A DNA stretch of 64,000 nt from Nocardioides silvaticus (GTDB lineage Bacteria > Actinomycetota > Actinomycetes > Propionibacteriales > Nocardioidaceae): assembly GCF_003160695.1 (NCBI RefSeq), contig NZ_QGDD01000006.1, positions 186,001-250,000 of the forward strand, given 5' to 3'. How positions within the stretch are numbered: the first letter of the stretch is position 1; every line of letters begins with the position of its first letter. Shown piece by piece: positions 24,741 to 33,184 of this stretch. The notes under the pieces were generated by a model that ran no database searches, was not told the DNA's origin, and saw only the letters and a program-made list of their open reading frames with translations. The position numbers were made by a program, and so were the translations under genes.

Positions 24741-24757
24741 GCGATTGTGCTAATCGC
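24741..24757. promoter_or_regulatory. LysR-type operator candidate
   Basis: GCGATT-GTGCT-AATCGC is a perfect inverted repeat with an ATT-N5-AAT core, matching the T-N11-A form bound by LysR proteins. It lies between the divergent LysR gene and the CBU_0592-like gene, 24 bases before the latter's ATG. Confidence 0.6.
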
Positions 24758-24780
24758 AGAGACAACCCAGGATTGGTCAC

Positions 24781-25077
24781 ATGCTTGCAGCGGCCCTGGG
24801 GTGGATCGGCACGATTGGAACGATCGGTGCCTATCTGATGCTGACCCGCGGCCACTGGCACGCGGCGTCGCTCCGCTACAGCGCGATGAACGTCATCGGC
24901 GGCCTGCTGTGCGCCGCCGGTAGCGCTGCGTACGGCGCGTGGCCCAGCGTCACGGCGAACCTGGTCTGGGCAGGCGCTGCTCTGCACTCGGCCTGGCCGG
25001 TCCTGCGCGCGCGCCGCGAGTCCTCGATCCGCCTGCGCGACGACGCGGGACCGAACAGGACGCTCATCAGCGCGTAG
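24781..25077 (+). CDS. CBU_0592-like small membrane protein
   Basis: Encodes 98 residues from ATG 24781. Three hydrophobic helices (about 4-20, 33-50, 54-72) are followed by a charged tail. The sequence LGWIGTIGTIGAYLMLTRGHW...YSAMNVIGGLLCAAGSAAYGAWPS resembles the CBU_0592 family of small integral membrane proteins, whose function is unknown. It is likely regulated by the divergent LysR protein. Confidence 0.7.
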   Translation: MLAAALGWIGTIGTIGAYLMLTRGHWHAASLRYSAMNVIGGLLCAAGSAAYGAWPSVTANLVWAGAALHSAWPVLRARRESSIRLRDDAGPNRTLISA

Positions 25078-25111
25078 CGTCGTTCGGCAGCACGGCCTCG
25101 AGCAGGCGCGG

Positions 25112-25171
25112 TCAGCTGGTCGCGGGGAACGGGGTCCCGGTGTTCGCGTGGCAGCGGTAGCGGTAGGAGCA
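25112..25171 (-). pseudogene. Remnant of an msrA 3' end
   Basis: On the minus strand this reads YRYRCHANTGTPFPATS and a stop, a near copy of the last residues of the intact MsrA at 26182-26829 (GYRCHANTGIPFPGTS). At DNA level 25121-25167 aligns without gaps to 26191-26237, with 41 of 47 bases identical. Nothing further upstream in this frame resembles MsrA. The UbiA gene lies between the remnant and the intact gene. The rest of the 25078-25348 gap holds nothing I recognise. Confidence 0.65.
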
Positions 25172-25348
25172 GCCGAGGGACGTCCGACGAGGTCTGGGGC
25201 ACGCGGATCCGGGTATCGGCAACCGGTCGCGTTGGGGCGGAGGGATCATGCGGGTAGCCACCACCTTCGGCCGCCGTGCAGCTGCGCACCGCTCTCCGGC
25301 AGGGTCCGGTGAGGACCCAGGAGCAGCCCTGAGGACCAGAACCGTCGC

Positions 25349-26185
25349 ATGACCACGCAGTCGACGGGACCTGGCGTCGGGTTCAGGCCGGTGGCCCTGT
25401 TGACCGCGGCTCACATCGGACCCGGTCTTGCGGTGACCACCGTGGTCGGCGTGCTCTCCGCGGCTCACGACCTGTCAGCAGCGACGGCGGTCTTCCTCAC
25501 CGCGGGCGCGTTCGCCGGACAGCTCACGGTCGGCTGGGGCAACGACCTGCTGGATGCTGGGCGGGACCGGCTGGTGGGTCGTACCGACAAGCCAGTAGCG
25601 ACCGGCGAGCTGTCGCCGGCCCTGGTAGCAGCCTGCCTGGTCGTGGCCGGCGCTGCCTGCGTGGCCCTCTCGCTGGCCGCCGGCTGGCGCAGTGGTCTGG
25701 TGCACCTGTTGCTCGGTGTGGCAGCGGGCCACGCCTACAACCTCGGCCTGAAGGCCACTGTCTTCTCCTGGCTTCCGTACGCGGTCGCGTTCGGGTCGCT
25801 CCCGGCCGCCGTCACGCTGGCCGGCTCCACTCCGGACGCTCCGCCCTGGTGGATGGTGAGCGCCGCAGCCGGACTGGGTGTCGCAGCACACCTGCTGAAC
25901 ACATTGCCCGACTTCGCCGCCGATGCCGCCACGGGCATCCAGGGACTGCCCCACCGACTCGGTGCGAGGGTCACCCGTGTGCTGGCGACGTTCCTGCTGG
26001 TCGCCGCCTCCGCGGTCGCGGTCATCGGCGCGCCCGGCCGCCCCTCGGCGGGGACGTGGGCAGCCCTCGGCGTGGTTCTCGTGCTGGCGGCCGTCACGCT
26101 CGCAGGTCGAGGGAAGGCTCCCTTCCACGCAGCGATCGCGATCGCCCTGCTCGACGTCGCACTCCTGGCAGCCGTGTCCGGCTAG
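25349..26185 (+). CDS. UbiA-family membrane prenyltransferase
   Basis: Encodes 278 residues from ATG 25349. About eight transmembrane helices. The first aspartate motif is GWGNDLLDAGRDRLVGRTDKPVATG (NDxxDxxxD) and the second is LLNTLPDFAADAATGIQGLP (DxxxD). Both are needed to bind Mg-prenyl diphosphate, so the enzyme should be active. UbiA relatives attach prenyl chains to aromatic acids, quinone precursors, heme or sugars; the acceptor is unknown and no quinone gene is adjacent. It is flanked on both sides by msrA 3'-end sequence. Confidence 0.87.
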   Translation: MTTQSTGPGVGFRPVALLTAAHIGPGLAVTTVVGVLSAAHDLSAATAVFLTAGAFAGQLTVGWGNDLLDAGRDRLVGRTDKPVATGELSPALVAACLVVAGAACVALSLAAGWRSGLVHLLLGVAAGHAYNLGLKATVFSWLPYAVAFGSLPAAVTLAGSTPDAPPWWMVSAAAGLGVAAHLLNTLPDFAADAATGIQGLPHRLGARVTRVLATFLLVAASAVAVIGAPGRPSAGTWAALGVVLVLAAVTLAGRGKAPFHAAIAIALLDVALLAAVSG

Positions 26186-26829
26186 GACGTTCCCGGGAAG
26201 GGGATCCCGGTGTTCGCGTGGCAGCGGTAGCCGTAGGGGTTCTTGTGGAGGTACTGCTGGTGGTGTGCCTCGGCGTAGTAGTACTCGCCGGCGGGGGCGA
26301 TCTCGGTGGTGATCTCGCCGTACCCGCGGCGGGCGATCTCGTCGCCGTAGATCTTCGTCAGCTCGCGGGCGGTCTGCTCCTGCTCGGGTGAGTGGTAGTA
26401 GATCGCGGAGCGGTACTGGGTGCCGACGTCGTTGCCCTGGCGCATGCCCTGGGTCGGGTCGTGCACCTCGAAGAACTTCTTGACGAGGTCGGCGTAGGAG
26501 ACCCGGTCGGGGTCGAAGACGATGCGGACGGCCTCGGTGTGGCCGGTGCGGCCGCTGCAGACCTCTTCGTACGACGGGTTCGGGGTGACGCCGCCGGAGT
26601 AGCCGACCGAGGTCGACCAGACCCCCGGGAGCTGCCAGTAGATCTCCTCCGCGCCCCAGAAGCAGCCCAGGCCGAACTCGGCGACCTCGAGGCCGTCGGG
26701 GACGTCGTCGGTGACGATCGGCGCGTCGAGCACGGCATGCTTCTCGGGCAGCGTGAACCCGGGCTGCGGGCGGCCGGGCAACGCCTCGGCAGGGTCGACC
26801 ATCTCGGTCTTGCGGCGGGAGGTGAACAT
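26182..26829 (-). CDS. msrA: Peptide-methionine (S)-S-oxide reductase
   Basis: Encodes 215 residues from ATG 26829. The catalytic motif GCFWG (in FGLGCFWGAEEIYWQLPGV) is intact, as are GYSGG, GRTGHTEAVRIVFDP and the substrate-pocket segment GNDVGTQYRSAIYYHSPEQ. It repairs methionine sulfoxide in proteins. The C-terminus HKNPYGYRCHANTGIPFPGTS contains a candidate recycling cysteine. Its stop overlaps that of the convergent UbiA gene. Confidence 0.95.
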   Translation of the reverse strand: MFTSRRKTEMVDPAEALPGRPQPGFTLPEKHAVLDAPIVTDDVPDGLEVAEFGLGCFWGAEEIYWQLPGVWSTSVGYSGGVTPNPSYEEVCSGRTGHTEAVRIVFDPDRVSYADLVKKFFEVHDPTQGMRQGNDVGTQYRSAIYYHSPEQEQTARELTKIYGDEIARRGYGEITTEIAPAGEYYYAEAHHQQYLHKNPYGYRCHANTGIPFPGTS

Positions 26830-26902
26830 GCCTTCATTCTCCCCCGGCGCGCAAGCGGTACGCCCCTCTCAGGGACTTCTTAACCCGGCGTCGGTACGGC
26901 GA

Positions 26903-27856
26903 TCAACCCGCCCCGTGCAGGGCGCACCAGGCGTCGCGTCGCTCACTGCTCTGGACCTGGAACAGTTGCCGGATCCCGAGCGCCTGGAGCGCGGCGTACG
27001 TCTCCACCTGCTTCTGCGCCAGCGACCGCTGGACCGGGCCCTTGGCCAGCGCGAGCAGCTCCGCGTGCCGCCACACCATCTCGCGCCAGCCGCGCATGAT
27101 GACGCCGGCCGCGGTCTCCTCGAGGGTGCCGAAGTTGACGTCGTCGAACGTCGGGTCGAACCGCGCGGCTTCTTCAGCGAAGACCGGCGCGTAGAGGCTG
27201 TCGAGGCGCTGGTTGTAGGCGTTGTGGTCGGGCTTGTGGCTGGTGCCGTCGGGGTCGGTCAGGCCGACCTTGGCGAGCACGTAGGGGAAGTCGCGGTTGA
27301 TGTGGGCGTTCATCGCGAGCATGAAGTTGCCGAGCCCGCTGACGGCGCGGTCGTCCTCGGCCTGCAGCGCGATCCGCCAGGCGGCCGGGATGTTCGCCCG
27401 GCGGCCGGCCTCCCAGTCGCTGGTGGTGTCGAAGTAGAGGTCCGCGAAGACGGTGTCGACCCGGTTGAGCCACTTCGCGTCGTCGAAGTAGCCGGAGCGG
27501 ACGGCGTCGCGCACGTTCTCGGTCACCCGCAGGTAGGCGAGTGAGAAGACGGCGCTGTGCGAGCAGGTGCTGACCAGCCGGTCCAGCCGCGCCTCCATCC
27601 GCTCGATCACCTCGTCGATGCACTCGTCACCGCCCGAGCGGCACAGGTCGCCGGCGTACTCCGCCCCGGGCACCGGCAGCGGCGGCAGCAGCCCGATCAG
27701 CGAATCGAGCGGGGGGAGCACCAGGCCGCGGAGCGGGTCCGGGTCGTCGGGGTAGCTCGGGTTGCCGAGGTCCTCCGCCGAGGCCGGGGAGAGCGGCACG
27801 GCGGCCAGCACCAGGGCGAGGAGGAACCCGAGGACAGCACGCAGCAAGGACGTCAC
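26903..27856 (-). CDS. Exported DUF5995-family protein
   Basis: Encodes 317 residues from GTG 27856. The start is set by the signal peptide TSLLRAVLGFLLALVLAAVPLSPASA-ED. The mature part is helical. Conserved features include DDAKWLNRVDTVFADLYFD, IPAAWRIALQAEDD, NFMLAMNAHINRDFPYVLAKVGL and KPDHNAYNQRLDSLYAPVF, matching my memory of DUF5995, a family of unknown function. The His/Asp-rich segments could bind a metal. Extracytoplasmic location is inferred from the signal peptide. Confidence 0.75.
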   Translation of the reverse strand: MTSLLRAVLGFLLALVLAAVPLSPASAEDLGNPSYPDDPDPLRGLVLPPLDSLIGLLPPLPVPGAEYAGDLCRSGGDECIDEVIERMEARLDRLVSTCSHSAVFSLAYLRVTENVRDAVRSGYFDDAKWLNRVDTVFADLYFDTTSDWEAGRRANIPAAWRIALQAEDDRAVSGLGNFMLAMNAHINRDFPYVLAKVGLTDPDGTSHKPDHNAYNQRLDSLYAPVFAEEAARFDPTFDDVNFGTLEETAAGVIMRGWREMVWRHAELLALAKGPVQRSLAQKQVETYAALQALGIRQLFQVQSSERRDAWCALHGAG

Positions 27857-27923
27857 ATCAGGGTCCAACGAGAACGGGTTCCAACGGCTACGACGCGGGG
27901 TCCTGCCCGGGGTTGTCCGCCTC

Positions 27924-27986
27924 TCCCGCGGGTTGTCCGCCTCTGCAACGGCTGACAACCCGCGGGATACCCGGTCGGCCGGGTAT
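27924..27986. promoter_or_regulatory. Two consecutive hairpins in the metB leader
   Basis: TCCCGCGGGTTGTC (27924-27937) pairs perfectly with GACAACCCGCGGGA (27954-27967). Immediately after, ATACCCGG (27967-27974) pairs with CCGGGTAT (27979-27986). A direct repeat of GGGTTGTCCGCCTCT overlaps the left arm. The structure ends 32 bases before the metB ATG. It may be a transcription or translation control element; I could not match it to a known SAM or B12 riboswitch. Confidence 0.5.
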
Positions 27987-28018
27987 TCCGCGCCAAGCCG
28001 CCGGACTAGGCTCGCCGG

Positions 28019-29179
28019 ATGAGCCAGGAGCACTCAGCCAAAGGCGGCTTCGAGACCCGCGCCATCCATGCGGGGTACGAGCCGGACCCGACGACCGGAG
28101 CGGTGATCCCGCCCATCTACGCCACGTCGACCTACAAGCAGGACGGGGTCGGCGGGCTGCGCGGCGGGTACGAGTACAGCCGCAGCGCCAACCCGACCCG
28201 CACCGCCCTCGAGGGGGCGCTGGCGGCGCTGGAGGAGGGGGAGCGCGGGTTCGCGTTCTCCTCCGGGCTCGCCGCCGAGGACACGCTGCTGAGAGCGATC
28301 TGCCGGCCCGGTGACCACGCGGTCATCCCGGACGACGCCTACGGCGGCACCTTCCGCCTCTTCGACAAGGTCGCGGTGCCGTGGGGGCTGAACCACAGCC
28401 CGGCGCCGGTCGACGACGTCGACGCGGTCCGCGCCGCGATCCGCCCCGGTGAGACCAAGGTCGTGTGGGTCGAGACCCCGACCAACCCGCTGCTCTCGAT
28501 CGGCGACATCGAGGCGCTCGCCGGCGTCGCCCACGACGCGGGCGCGCTGCTGGTCGTCGACAACACGTTCGCCTCCCCCTACCTCCAGCAGCCGTTGCGT
28601 CTCGGCGCCGACGTCGTGGTGCACAGCACGACCAAGTACGTCGGCGGCCACTCGGACGTCGTCGGCGGAGCGCTCGTCGTGCGCGACCACGAGGTCGCCG
28701 AGCAGGTCGCCTTCCACCAGAACGCGATGGGCGCGGTGCCCGGGCCGTTCGACAGCTTCCTCACCCACCGCGGCATCAAGACGCTGGCGGTCCGGATGGA
28801 CCGGCACTGCGACAACGCCGAGCGGATCGCGGACTTCCTCGCCAGCCACCCGAAGGTCGGCGACGTGATCTACCCCGGGCTGGAGACGCACCCCGGGCAC
28901 GAGGTCGCCCAGCGGCAGATGAAGCGCTTCGGCGGCATGGTGTCTTTCCGCTGCACCGAGGGAGAGGAGGCCGCACTGCAGGTGTGCGACCGGACCGAGG
29001 TGTTCACGCTCGGGGAGTCGCTCGGCGGAGTGGAGTCGCTCATCGAGCACCCCGGCCGGATGACGCACGCGAGCGTCGCCGGCACCGACCTCGAGGTGCC
29101 CGCGGACCTGGTGCGACTCAGCGTCGGCATCGAGACCGCCGACGACCTGGTCGCCGACCTGGAGCAGGCGCTTGGCTGA
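28019..29179 (+). CDS. metB: Cystathionine gamma-synthase (trans-sulfuration PLP enzyme)
   Basis: Encodes 386 residues from ATG 28019. Fold-type I Cys/Met metabolism PLP enzyme: the PLP-binding lysine is in VVHSTTKYVGGHSDVVGG. YEYSRSANPTRTALEGALAALE, the FSSGLAAEDTLL loop and VVWVETPTNPLL are all family landmarks, and the C-terminal SLGGVESLIEHPGRMTHAS is the substrate-specificity region. The expected reaction joins an activated homoserine with cysteine to give cystathionine. Gamma-lyase activity cannot be excluded from sequence. The following gene overlaps its end by 8 bases. Confidence 0.88.
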   Translation: MSQEHSAKGGFETRAIHAGYEPDPTTGAVIPPIYATSTYKQDGVGGLRGGYEYSRSANPTRTALEGALAALEEGERGFAFSSGLAAEDTLLRAICRPGDHAVIPDDAYGGTFRLFDKVAVPWGLNHSPAPVDDVDAVRAAIRPGETKVVWVETPTNPLLSIGDIEALAGVAHDAGALLVVDNTFASPYLQQPLRLGADVVVHSTTKYVGGHSDVVGGALVVRDHEVAEQVAFHQNAMGAVPGPFDSFLTHRGIKTLAVRMDRHCDNAERIADFLASHPKVGDVIYPGLETHPGHEVAQRQMKRFGGMVSFRCTEGEEAALQVCDRTEVFTLGESLGGVESLIEHPGRMTHASVAGTDLEVPADLVRLSVGIETADDLVADLEQALG

Positions 29180-30515
29180 CCGGTCCGGGGCCGACGTCGT
29201 CCTCTGCGTCGACATCGGCTCGACCTACACGAAGGCCCTCCTGGTCGACCTCACCACCGCGACCGTGGTCGCCGGCGCACAACGGCCGACCCTCGCCACG
29301 GGCGACGTGATGGACGCCGTCGACGGCTGCCGGGCCGACCTGGCCGCCACCGATCCGCGGGCTGCGGATGCCGCGGTGCTGGCCTGCTCGAGCGCGGGCG
29401 GTGGGCTGCGGATCGCGGTGGTCGGGTTCGAAGCGCTGGTGACGGCCGAGGCCGGCCGCCGGGTCGCCCTGTCCAGCGGCGGCAAGGTGGTCGGGGTGGT
29501 CGCGACGGCGGGTCGGGTGCCTGAGGACGCCATGTCCGACGTCGCGGGGCACACGACTCGCGCGGGCGTGGACCTGGTGCTCCTGACCGGCGGGACCGAC
29601 GGCGGAAACCGGGACGCGCTGGTCGGGGGAGCGCGGGTCGTGGCGGGGTCCGGGTTCACCGGACCGGTCGTGGTCGCCGGCAACGCCGACGCCCGCGACG
29701 AGGTCGCGGCGGTCCTGGCCGGGGTGCCGCACGTGTTCGCCGACAACGCGGTGCCGCGGATCGGGGTGCTCGCACCGGAGAGCGCGCGGGCGGCGGTGCG
29801 CGACCAGTTCCTGCAGCACGTGATCGCCGGAAAAGGGCTGACCGCGCGCGGCGACGAGCTGGCCCGGCTGGTGCACGGGCCGACGCCCGACGTGGTGCTG
29901 GCCGGGGTGGAGATGCTCGCCTACGGCATCGACGACGCGCGCCCGGGCATCGGCGACGTCACCGTCGTCGACGTCGGGGGGGCCACGACCGACGTCTACT
30001 CCGTCGTCACCCTCGACGCCGAGCGCTCCGACGACGGCTTGGCGCACGAGGTGGTCGCACCGACCGCGGCGACGCGCACGGTCGAGGCCGACCTCGGGAT
30101 GCGGGAGTCGGCGGGACTACCGCCGTCCTTCGTGCCCGGGACCGACGAGGAGTACGCCGCCGACGAGGAGATCGCCCGCACCGCAGCCGCGACCGCCGTA
30201 CGACGCCACGCGGGCCGCTCCCGCGTCGTCCTCTCCCCCGAGGGGCGGGTGGTCGAGCGCAGCGGCGTCGACCTTCGCGAGGTCGCGCTGGTCATCGGCA
30301 GTGGCGGGGTGCTCCGCCACGGACGCCCGGGGGTGGCCGAGCGGGTGCTCGGCGGCATCGTGACGGCTGACGACCCGGAGGGCTGGCAGCTGCCGGAGCG
30401 GGCCCGGATCGTCGTGGACGAGCAGTACCTCCTGATGGCGGTCGGGCTGCTCGCCCGGGATCATCCCGACGTGGCCTACCGGCTGGCGATGTCGCTGGCC
30501 GGGAGCAGGTCCTAG
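29172..30515 (+). CDS. MutL/GlmL-type ASKHA protein (glutamate mutase accessory family)
   Basis: Encodes 447 residues from TTG 29172, which overlaps the metB end. Actin/Hsp70-like ATPase motifs are VVLCVDIGSTYTKALLVDL (phosphate 1), GDVTVVDVGGATTDVYSVVT (phosphate 2) and ALVIGSGGVLRH (adenosine). ACSSAGGGLRIAVVG and LLTGGTDGGNRDAL are typical of the MutL/GlmL family found with B12-dependent glutamate and ornithine mutases, where it is thought to act as a reactivase or chaperone. No mutase subunit gene is in this window, so its partner is missing or elsewhere. Translation is coupled to metB. Confidence 0.82.
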   Translation: MADRSGADVVLCVDIGSTYTKALLVDLTTATVVAGAQRPTLATGDVMDAVDGCRADLAATDPRAADAAVLACSSAGGGLRIAVVGFEALVTAEAGRRVALSSGGKVVGVVATAGRVPEDAMSDVAGHTTRAGVDLVLLTGGTDGGNRDALVGGARVVAGSGFTGPVVVAGNADARDEVAAVLAGVPHVFADNAVPRIGVLAPESARAAVRDQFLQHVIAGKGLTARGDELARLVHGPTPDVVLAGVEMLAYGIDDARPGIGDVTVVDVGGATTDVYSVVTLDAERSDDGLAHEVVAPTAATRTVEADLGMRESAGLPPSFVPGTDEEYAADEEIARTAAATAVRRHAGRSRVVLSPEGRVVERSGVDLREVALVIGSGGVLRHGRPGVAERVLGGIVTADDPEGWQLPERARIVVDEQYLLMAVGLLARDHPDVAYRLAMSLAGSRS

Positions 30516-30524
30516 GGTGGGCGC

Positions 30525-31925
30525 GTGACTGAGGAAGACCCGGTCGGGGAGCCGGAGGGAACGCCGGCCGAGGCGTCGACGGAGACGCCCGCCGAAGAGC
30601 CGGCAGCGCCGTCCGCCGGGCCACCGGAGGGGCCGCAGGACGAGCACCGTCGACACCGCTTCCCACGGCGGCGTCGAGGGAGCGAGGAAGAGCTCGACTC
30701 CGAGGTCGAGACGGTGCTGCAGCGGTTCGCCCACCAGTGGGCGCTCGTGCGGGAGGAGCGGCGGGGCGGCCCGGCGCCGATCCTGACCGGTCCGTCACGG
30801 ACCGGGCGGGCCGAGGTCCCGTGGGGGCTCGACCTCGCCGCGGCCTGGGCCTGGCGGTTCCTGGTCATCGCGGCCGCCGGCTACCTGACGCTGTGGCTGG
30901 TCGGCTACTTCTCCGTCATCACCATCCCGATCGCGGTGGCGCTGCTCATCAGCGCGCTGTCGTGGCCGCTGGTGCACCTGCTCACCCGGCTCCACATCCG
31001 CAAGAGCCTCGCCGCCCTGCTCGTCGTGCTCGGTGGGCTCGCAGCGGTCGGGGCGCTGCTCACGTTCGCCGGACAGCAGGTCGCGACCGGGGCCTCGGAC
31101 CTGGCGGACTCCACGGTGCAGGGGCTCGAGGAGATCCGCGAGTGGCTCCGCGACGGGCCTGTGAACGCCAGCGACTCCCAGATCAACGACTGGATCGGCA
31201 ACGCCCAGGACATGATCACCGAGCGGTCCCAGGACGGGGAGATCGTCGGCCGGGTGACCGAGGTGGGCTCGGCCGTCGGCCACGTGGTGGCGGGGTTCTT
31301 CATCACCCTCTTCGCGACCTACTTCTTCCTCGCCGACGGCGACCGGATCTGGTCGTGGGTCGTGCGGCTCGCCCCGCGCGCCGCCCGCGAGCGGGTCGAC
31401 AGCTCGGGCAAGGTCGCCTGGATCTCGCTGGTCCAGTTCGTGCGCGCCACCGTGATCGTCGCCGCCGTCGACGCGGTCGGCGTGATGATCGGCGCCGCGA
31501 TCCTGAACGTGCCGTTCGTGCTCGCCATCGGAGTGCTGGTCTTCCTCGGCGCCTTCGTGCCGCTGATCGGTGCGACGATCGCCGGCACCGTCGCGGTGCT
31601 GGTCGCGCTCGTCGACCAGGGCCCGGTCGAGGCGCTGATCATGCTCGCCGTGATCATCGGCGTGCAGCAGCTCGAGGGCCACGTCCTGCAGCCGTTCCTG
31701 CTCGGCCGCTGGGTGGCGCTGCACCCGCTCGGCGTGATCCTCGCGATCGCGGGCGGGGTGCTGGTCGCGGGCGTGGTGGGCGCGTTGGTCGCCGTACCCC
31801 TCGCCGCCGCCGCCAACGCCGTGGTCCTGCACCTCGCCGAGCTGGCCCAGATGCCGGTCGAGGAGGCCGCCGAGGAGCTGGAGGACGAAGTGATCGTGCC
31901 ACCGGAGGAGACGAGCCATGCCTGA
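30525..31925 (+). CDS. AI-2E/PerM family membrane transporter
   Basis: Encodes 466 residues from GTG 30525. A long cytoplasmic N-terminus, rich in Pro/Glu/Ala (residues 1-45) and then Arg (HRRHRFPRRRRG), precedes about eight transmembrane helices. The family pattern is clear: paired helices (WRFLVIAAAGYLTLWLVGYF), a large central amphipathic region (about 180-240), FFITLFATYFFLADG, VPLIGATIAGTVAVLVAL and LEGHVLQPFLLGRWVALHPL. The substrate is unknown; family names derive from AI-2 export or sodium/proton antiport in a few members. An acidic C-terminus (EEAAEELEDE) overlaps the next gene by 8 bases. Confidence 0.87.
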   Translation: MTEEDPVGEPEGTPAEASTETPAEEPAAPSAGPPEGPQDEHRRHRFPRRRRGSEEELDSEVETVLQRFAHQWALVREERRGGPAPILTGPSRTGRAEVPWGLDLAAAWAWRFLVIAAAGYLTLWLVGYFSVITIPIAVALLISALSWPLVHLLTRLHIRKSLAALLVVLGGLAAVGALLTFAGQQVATGASDLADSTVQGLEEIREWLRDGPVNASDSQINDWIGNAQDMITERSQDGEIVGRVTEVGSAVGHVVAGFFITLFATYFFLADGDRIWSWVVRLAPRAARERVDSSGKVAWISLVQFVRATVIVAAVDAVGVMIGAAILNVPFVLAIGVLVFLGAFVPLIGATIAGTVAVLVALVDQGPVEALIMLAVIIGVQQLEGHVLQPFLLGRWVALHPLGVILAIAGGVLVAGVVGALVAVPLAAAANAVVLHLAELAQMPVEEAAEELEDEVIVPPEETSHA

Positions 31926-33171
31926 CCAGCCCGAGCAGCCCGATCAGCCCGAGCAGGAGCTCGCCACCGTCACCCTCGAGGACATCCAGGCCGCCCGGCC
32001 GCTGGTCGAGGAGGTGGCGCTGCGGACGCCGATGGTGGAGTCGCGCTGGCTCACGACCGTCGCCGGCTACCCGGTGCACCTCAAGTGCGAGAACCTCCAG
32101 CGCACCGGGTCGTTCAAGGTCCGCGGCTCGGCCGTGCGGATCGCCCGGCTTTCGGAGGCGGAGCGCGCCGGTGGCGTCGTCGCCGCGTCCGCCGGCAACC
32201 ACGCGCAAGGGGTTGCGCTCGCGGCCCAGCAGCACGGCATCCCGGCCACCGTCTTCATGCCGGAGGGCGCGCCGATCCCCAAGGAGCGGGCGACCCGCGG
32301 CTACGGCGCCGAGGTGCGGTTCCGCAAGGGGACGCTGGAGGACTGCCTCGCCGCGGCGACGGAGTTCGCCGAGGAGACCGGCGCCGTCCTCATCCACCCG
32401 TTCGACAACTGCGACATCGTCTCCGGGCAGGGCACCCTCGGCCTCGAGGTCGTCGAGCAGGTGCCGGACGCGGCGACGGTCATGGTGCCGACCGGCGGCG
32501 GCGGACTGCTCGGCGGGGTCGCCATCGCGGTGAAGTCGCTGCGCCCGGACGTCCGTCTGGTCGGGGTGCAGGCCGCCGGCGCGGCCGCGTTCCCGCCGTC
32601 GCTCGCCGAGGGCCGCCCGCTGCGGCTGCCGCAGATGGCGACGATGGCCGACGGCATCGCGGTGGGCCGGCCGGGCGAGCTGACGTTCCGCCTGGTCAAG
32701 GAGTACGTCGACGACCTCATCACCGTCTCCGAGGAGGACCTGTCCCGCGCGCTGCTCGCGCTGGCCGAGCGGGAGAAGCTGGTGGTCGAACCGGCGGGTG
32801 CGGCCGCCGCCGCCGCGCTGGCGGTGGAGCCGGATCGCTTCACCGGTCCGGTCGTCGTGGTGCTCTCCGGCGGCAACATCGACCCGCTGCTGCTCGGCAA
32901 GGTGATCCGGCACGGCATGGCCGCCGCCCGGCGCTACCTCAACCTGCAGGTCACGCTGCCCGACGTTCCCGGCGGGCTCATGCGGATGCTCGCCGAGGTC
33001 GCGGCCGCCGGCGCCAACGTCATGGAGGTCGCCCACGAACGGATCTCACCGAGCCTGCTGCTCGACGAGGTCGACGTGCACCTCCAGCTCGAGACGCGCG
33101 GCGAGCCGCACGCCGAGGCGGTCATCGACCGCCTCCGCGAGCACGGCTACAAGGTCGTGGACCGGGGCTGA
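31918..33171 (+). CDS. ilvA: Threonine ammonia-lyase (threonine dehydratase) with ACT domain
   Basis: Encodes 417 residues from ATG 31918. The PLP lysine lies in LQRTGSFKVRGSAVRIARL, AGNHAQGVALAAQQHGIPATVFMP follows, and the phosphate-binding glycine loop is VPTGGGGLLGGVAIA. Residues 335-417 form a single ACT-like domain (YLNLQVTLPDVPGGLMRMLAEVAAAGANVMEVAHER). It converts threonine to 2-oxobutanoate, the precursor of isoleucine; the short single ACT form resembles the catabolic/TdcB-like class, so its regulation may differ from that of the long IlvA. It is probably cotranscribed with the transporter upstream. Confidence 0.88.
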   Translation: MPDQPEQPDQPEQELATVTLEDIQAARPLVEEVALRTPMVESRWLTTVAGYPVHLKCENLQRTGSFKVRGSAVRIARLSEAERAGGVVAASAGNHAQGVALAAQQHGIPATVFMPEGAPIPKERATRGYGAEVRFRKGTLEDCLAAATEFAEETGAVLIHPFDNCDIVSGQGTLGLEVVEQVPDAATVMVPTGGGGLLGGVAIAVKSLRPDVRLVGVQAAGAAAFPPSLAEGRPLRLPQMATMADGIAVGRPGELTFRLVKEYVDDLITVSEEDLSRALLALAEREKLVVEPAGAAAAAALAVEPDRFTGPVVVVLSGGNIDPLLLGKVIRHGMAAARRYLNLQVTLPDVPGGLMRMLAEVAAAGANVMEVAHERISPSLLLDEVDVHLQLETRGEPHAEAVIDRLREHGYKVVDRG

Positions 33172-33184
33172 CCGCCCCGATCGC

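Noticed and set aside
25112-26237. Insertion sequence or composite element carrying ubiA
   Set aside because: There are flanking similar segments, but no transposase, inverted termini or target duplication; the flanks are MsrA coding sequence.
30247-30266. Reverse-orientation copy of the dispersed repeat (GGTGGTCGAGCGCAGCGG)
   Set aside because: It matches only part of the consensus and encodes a plausible native segment (RVVERSGVDL), so chance similarity is more likely.
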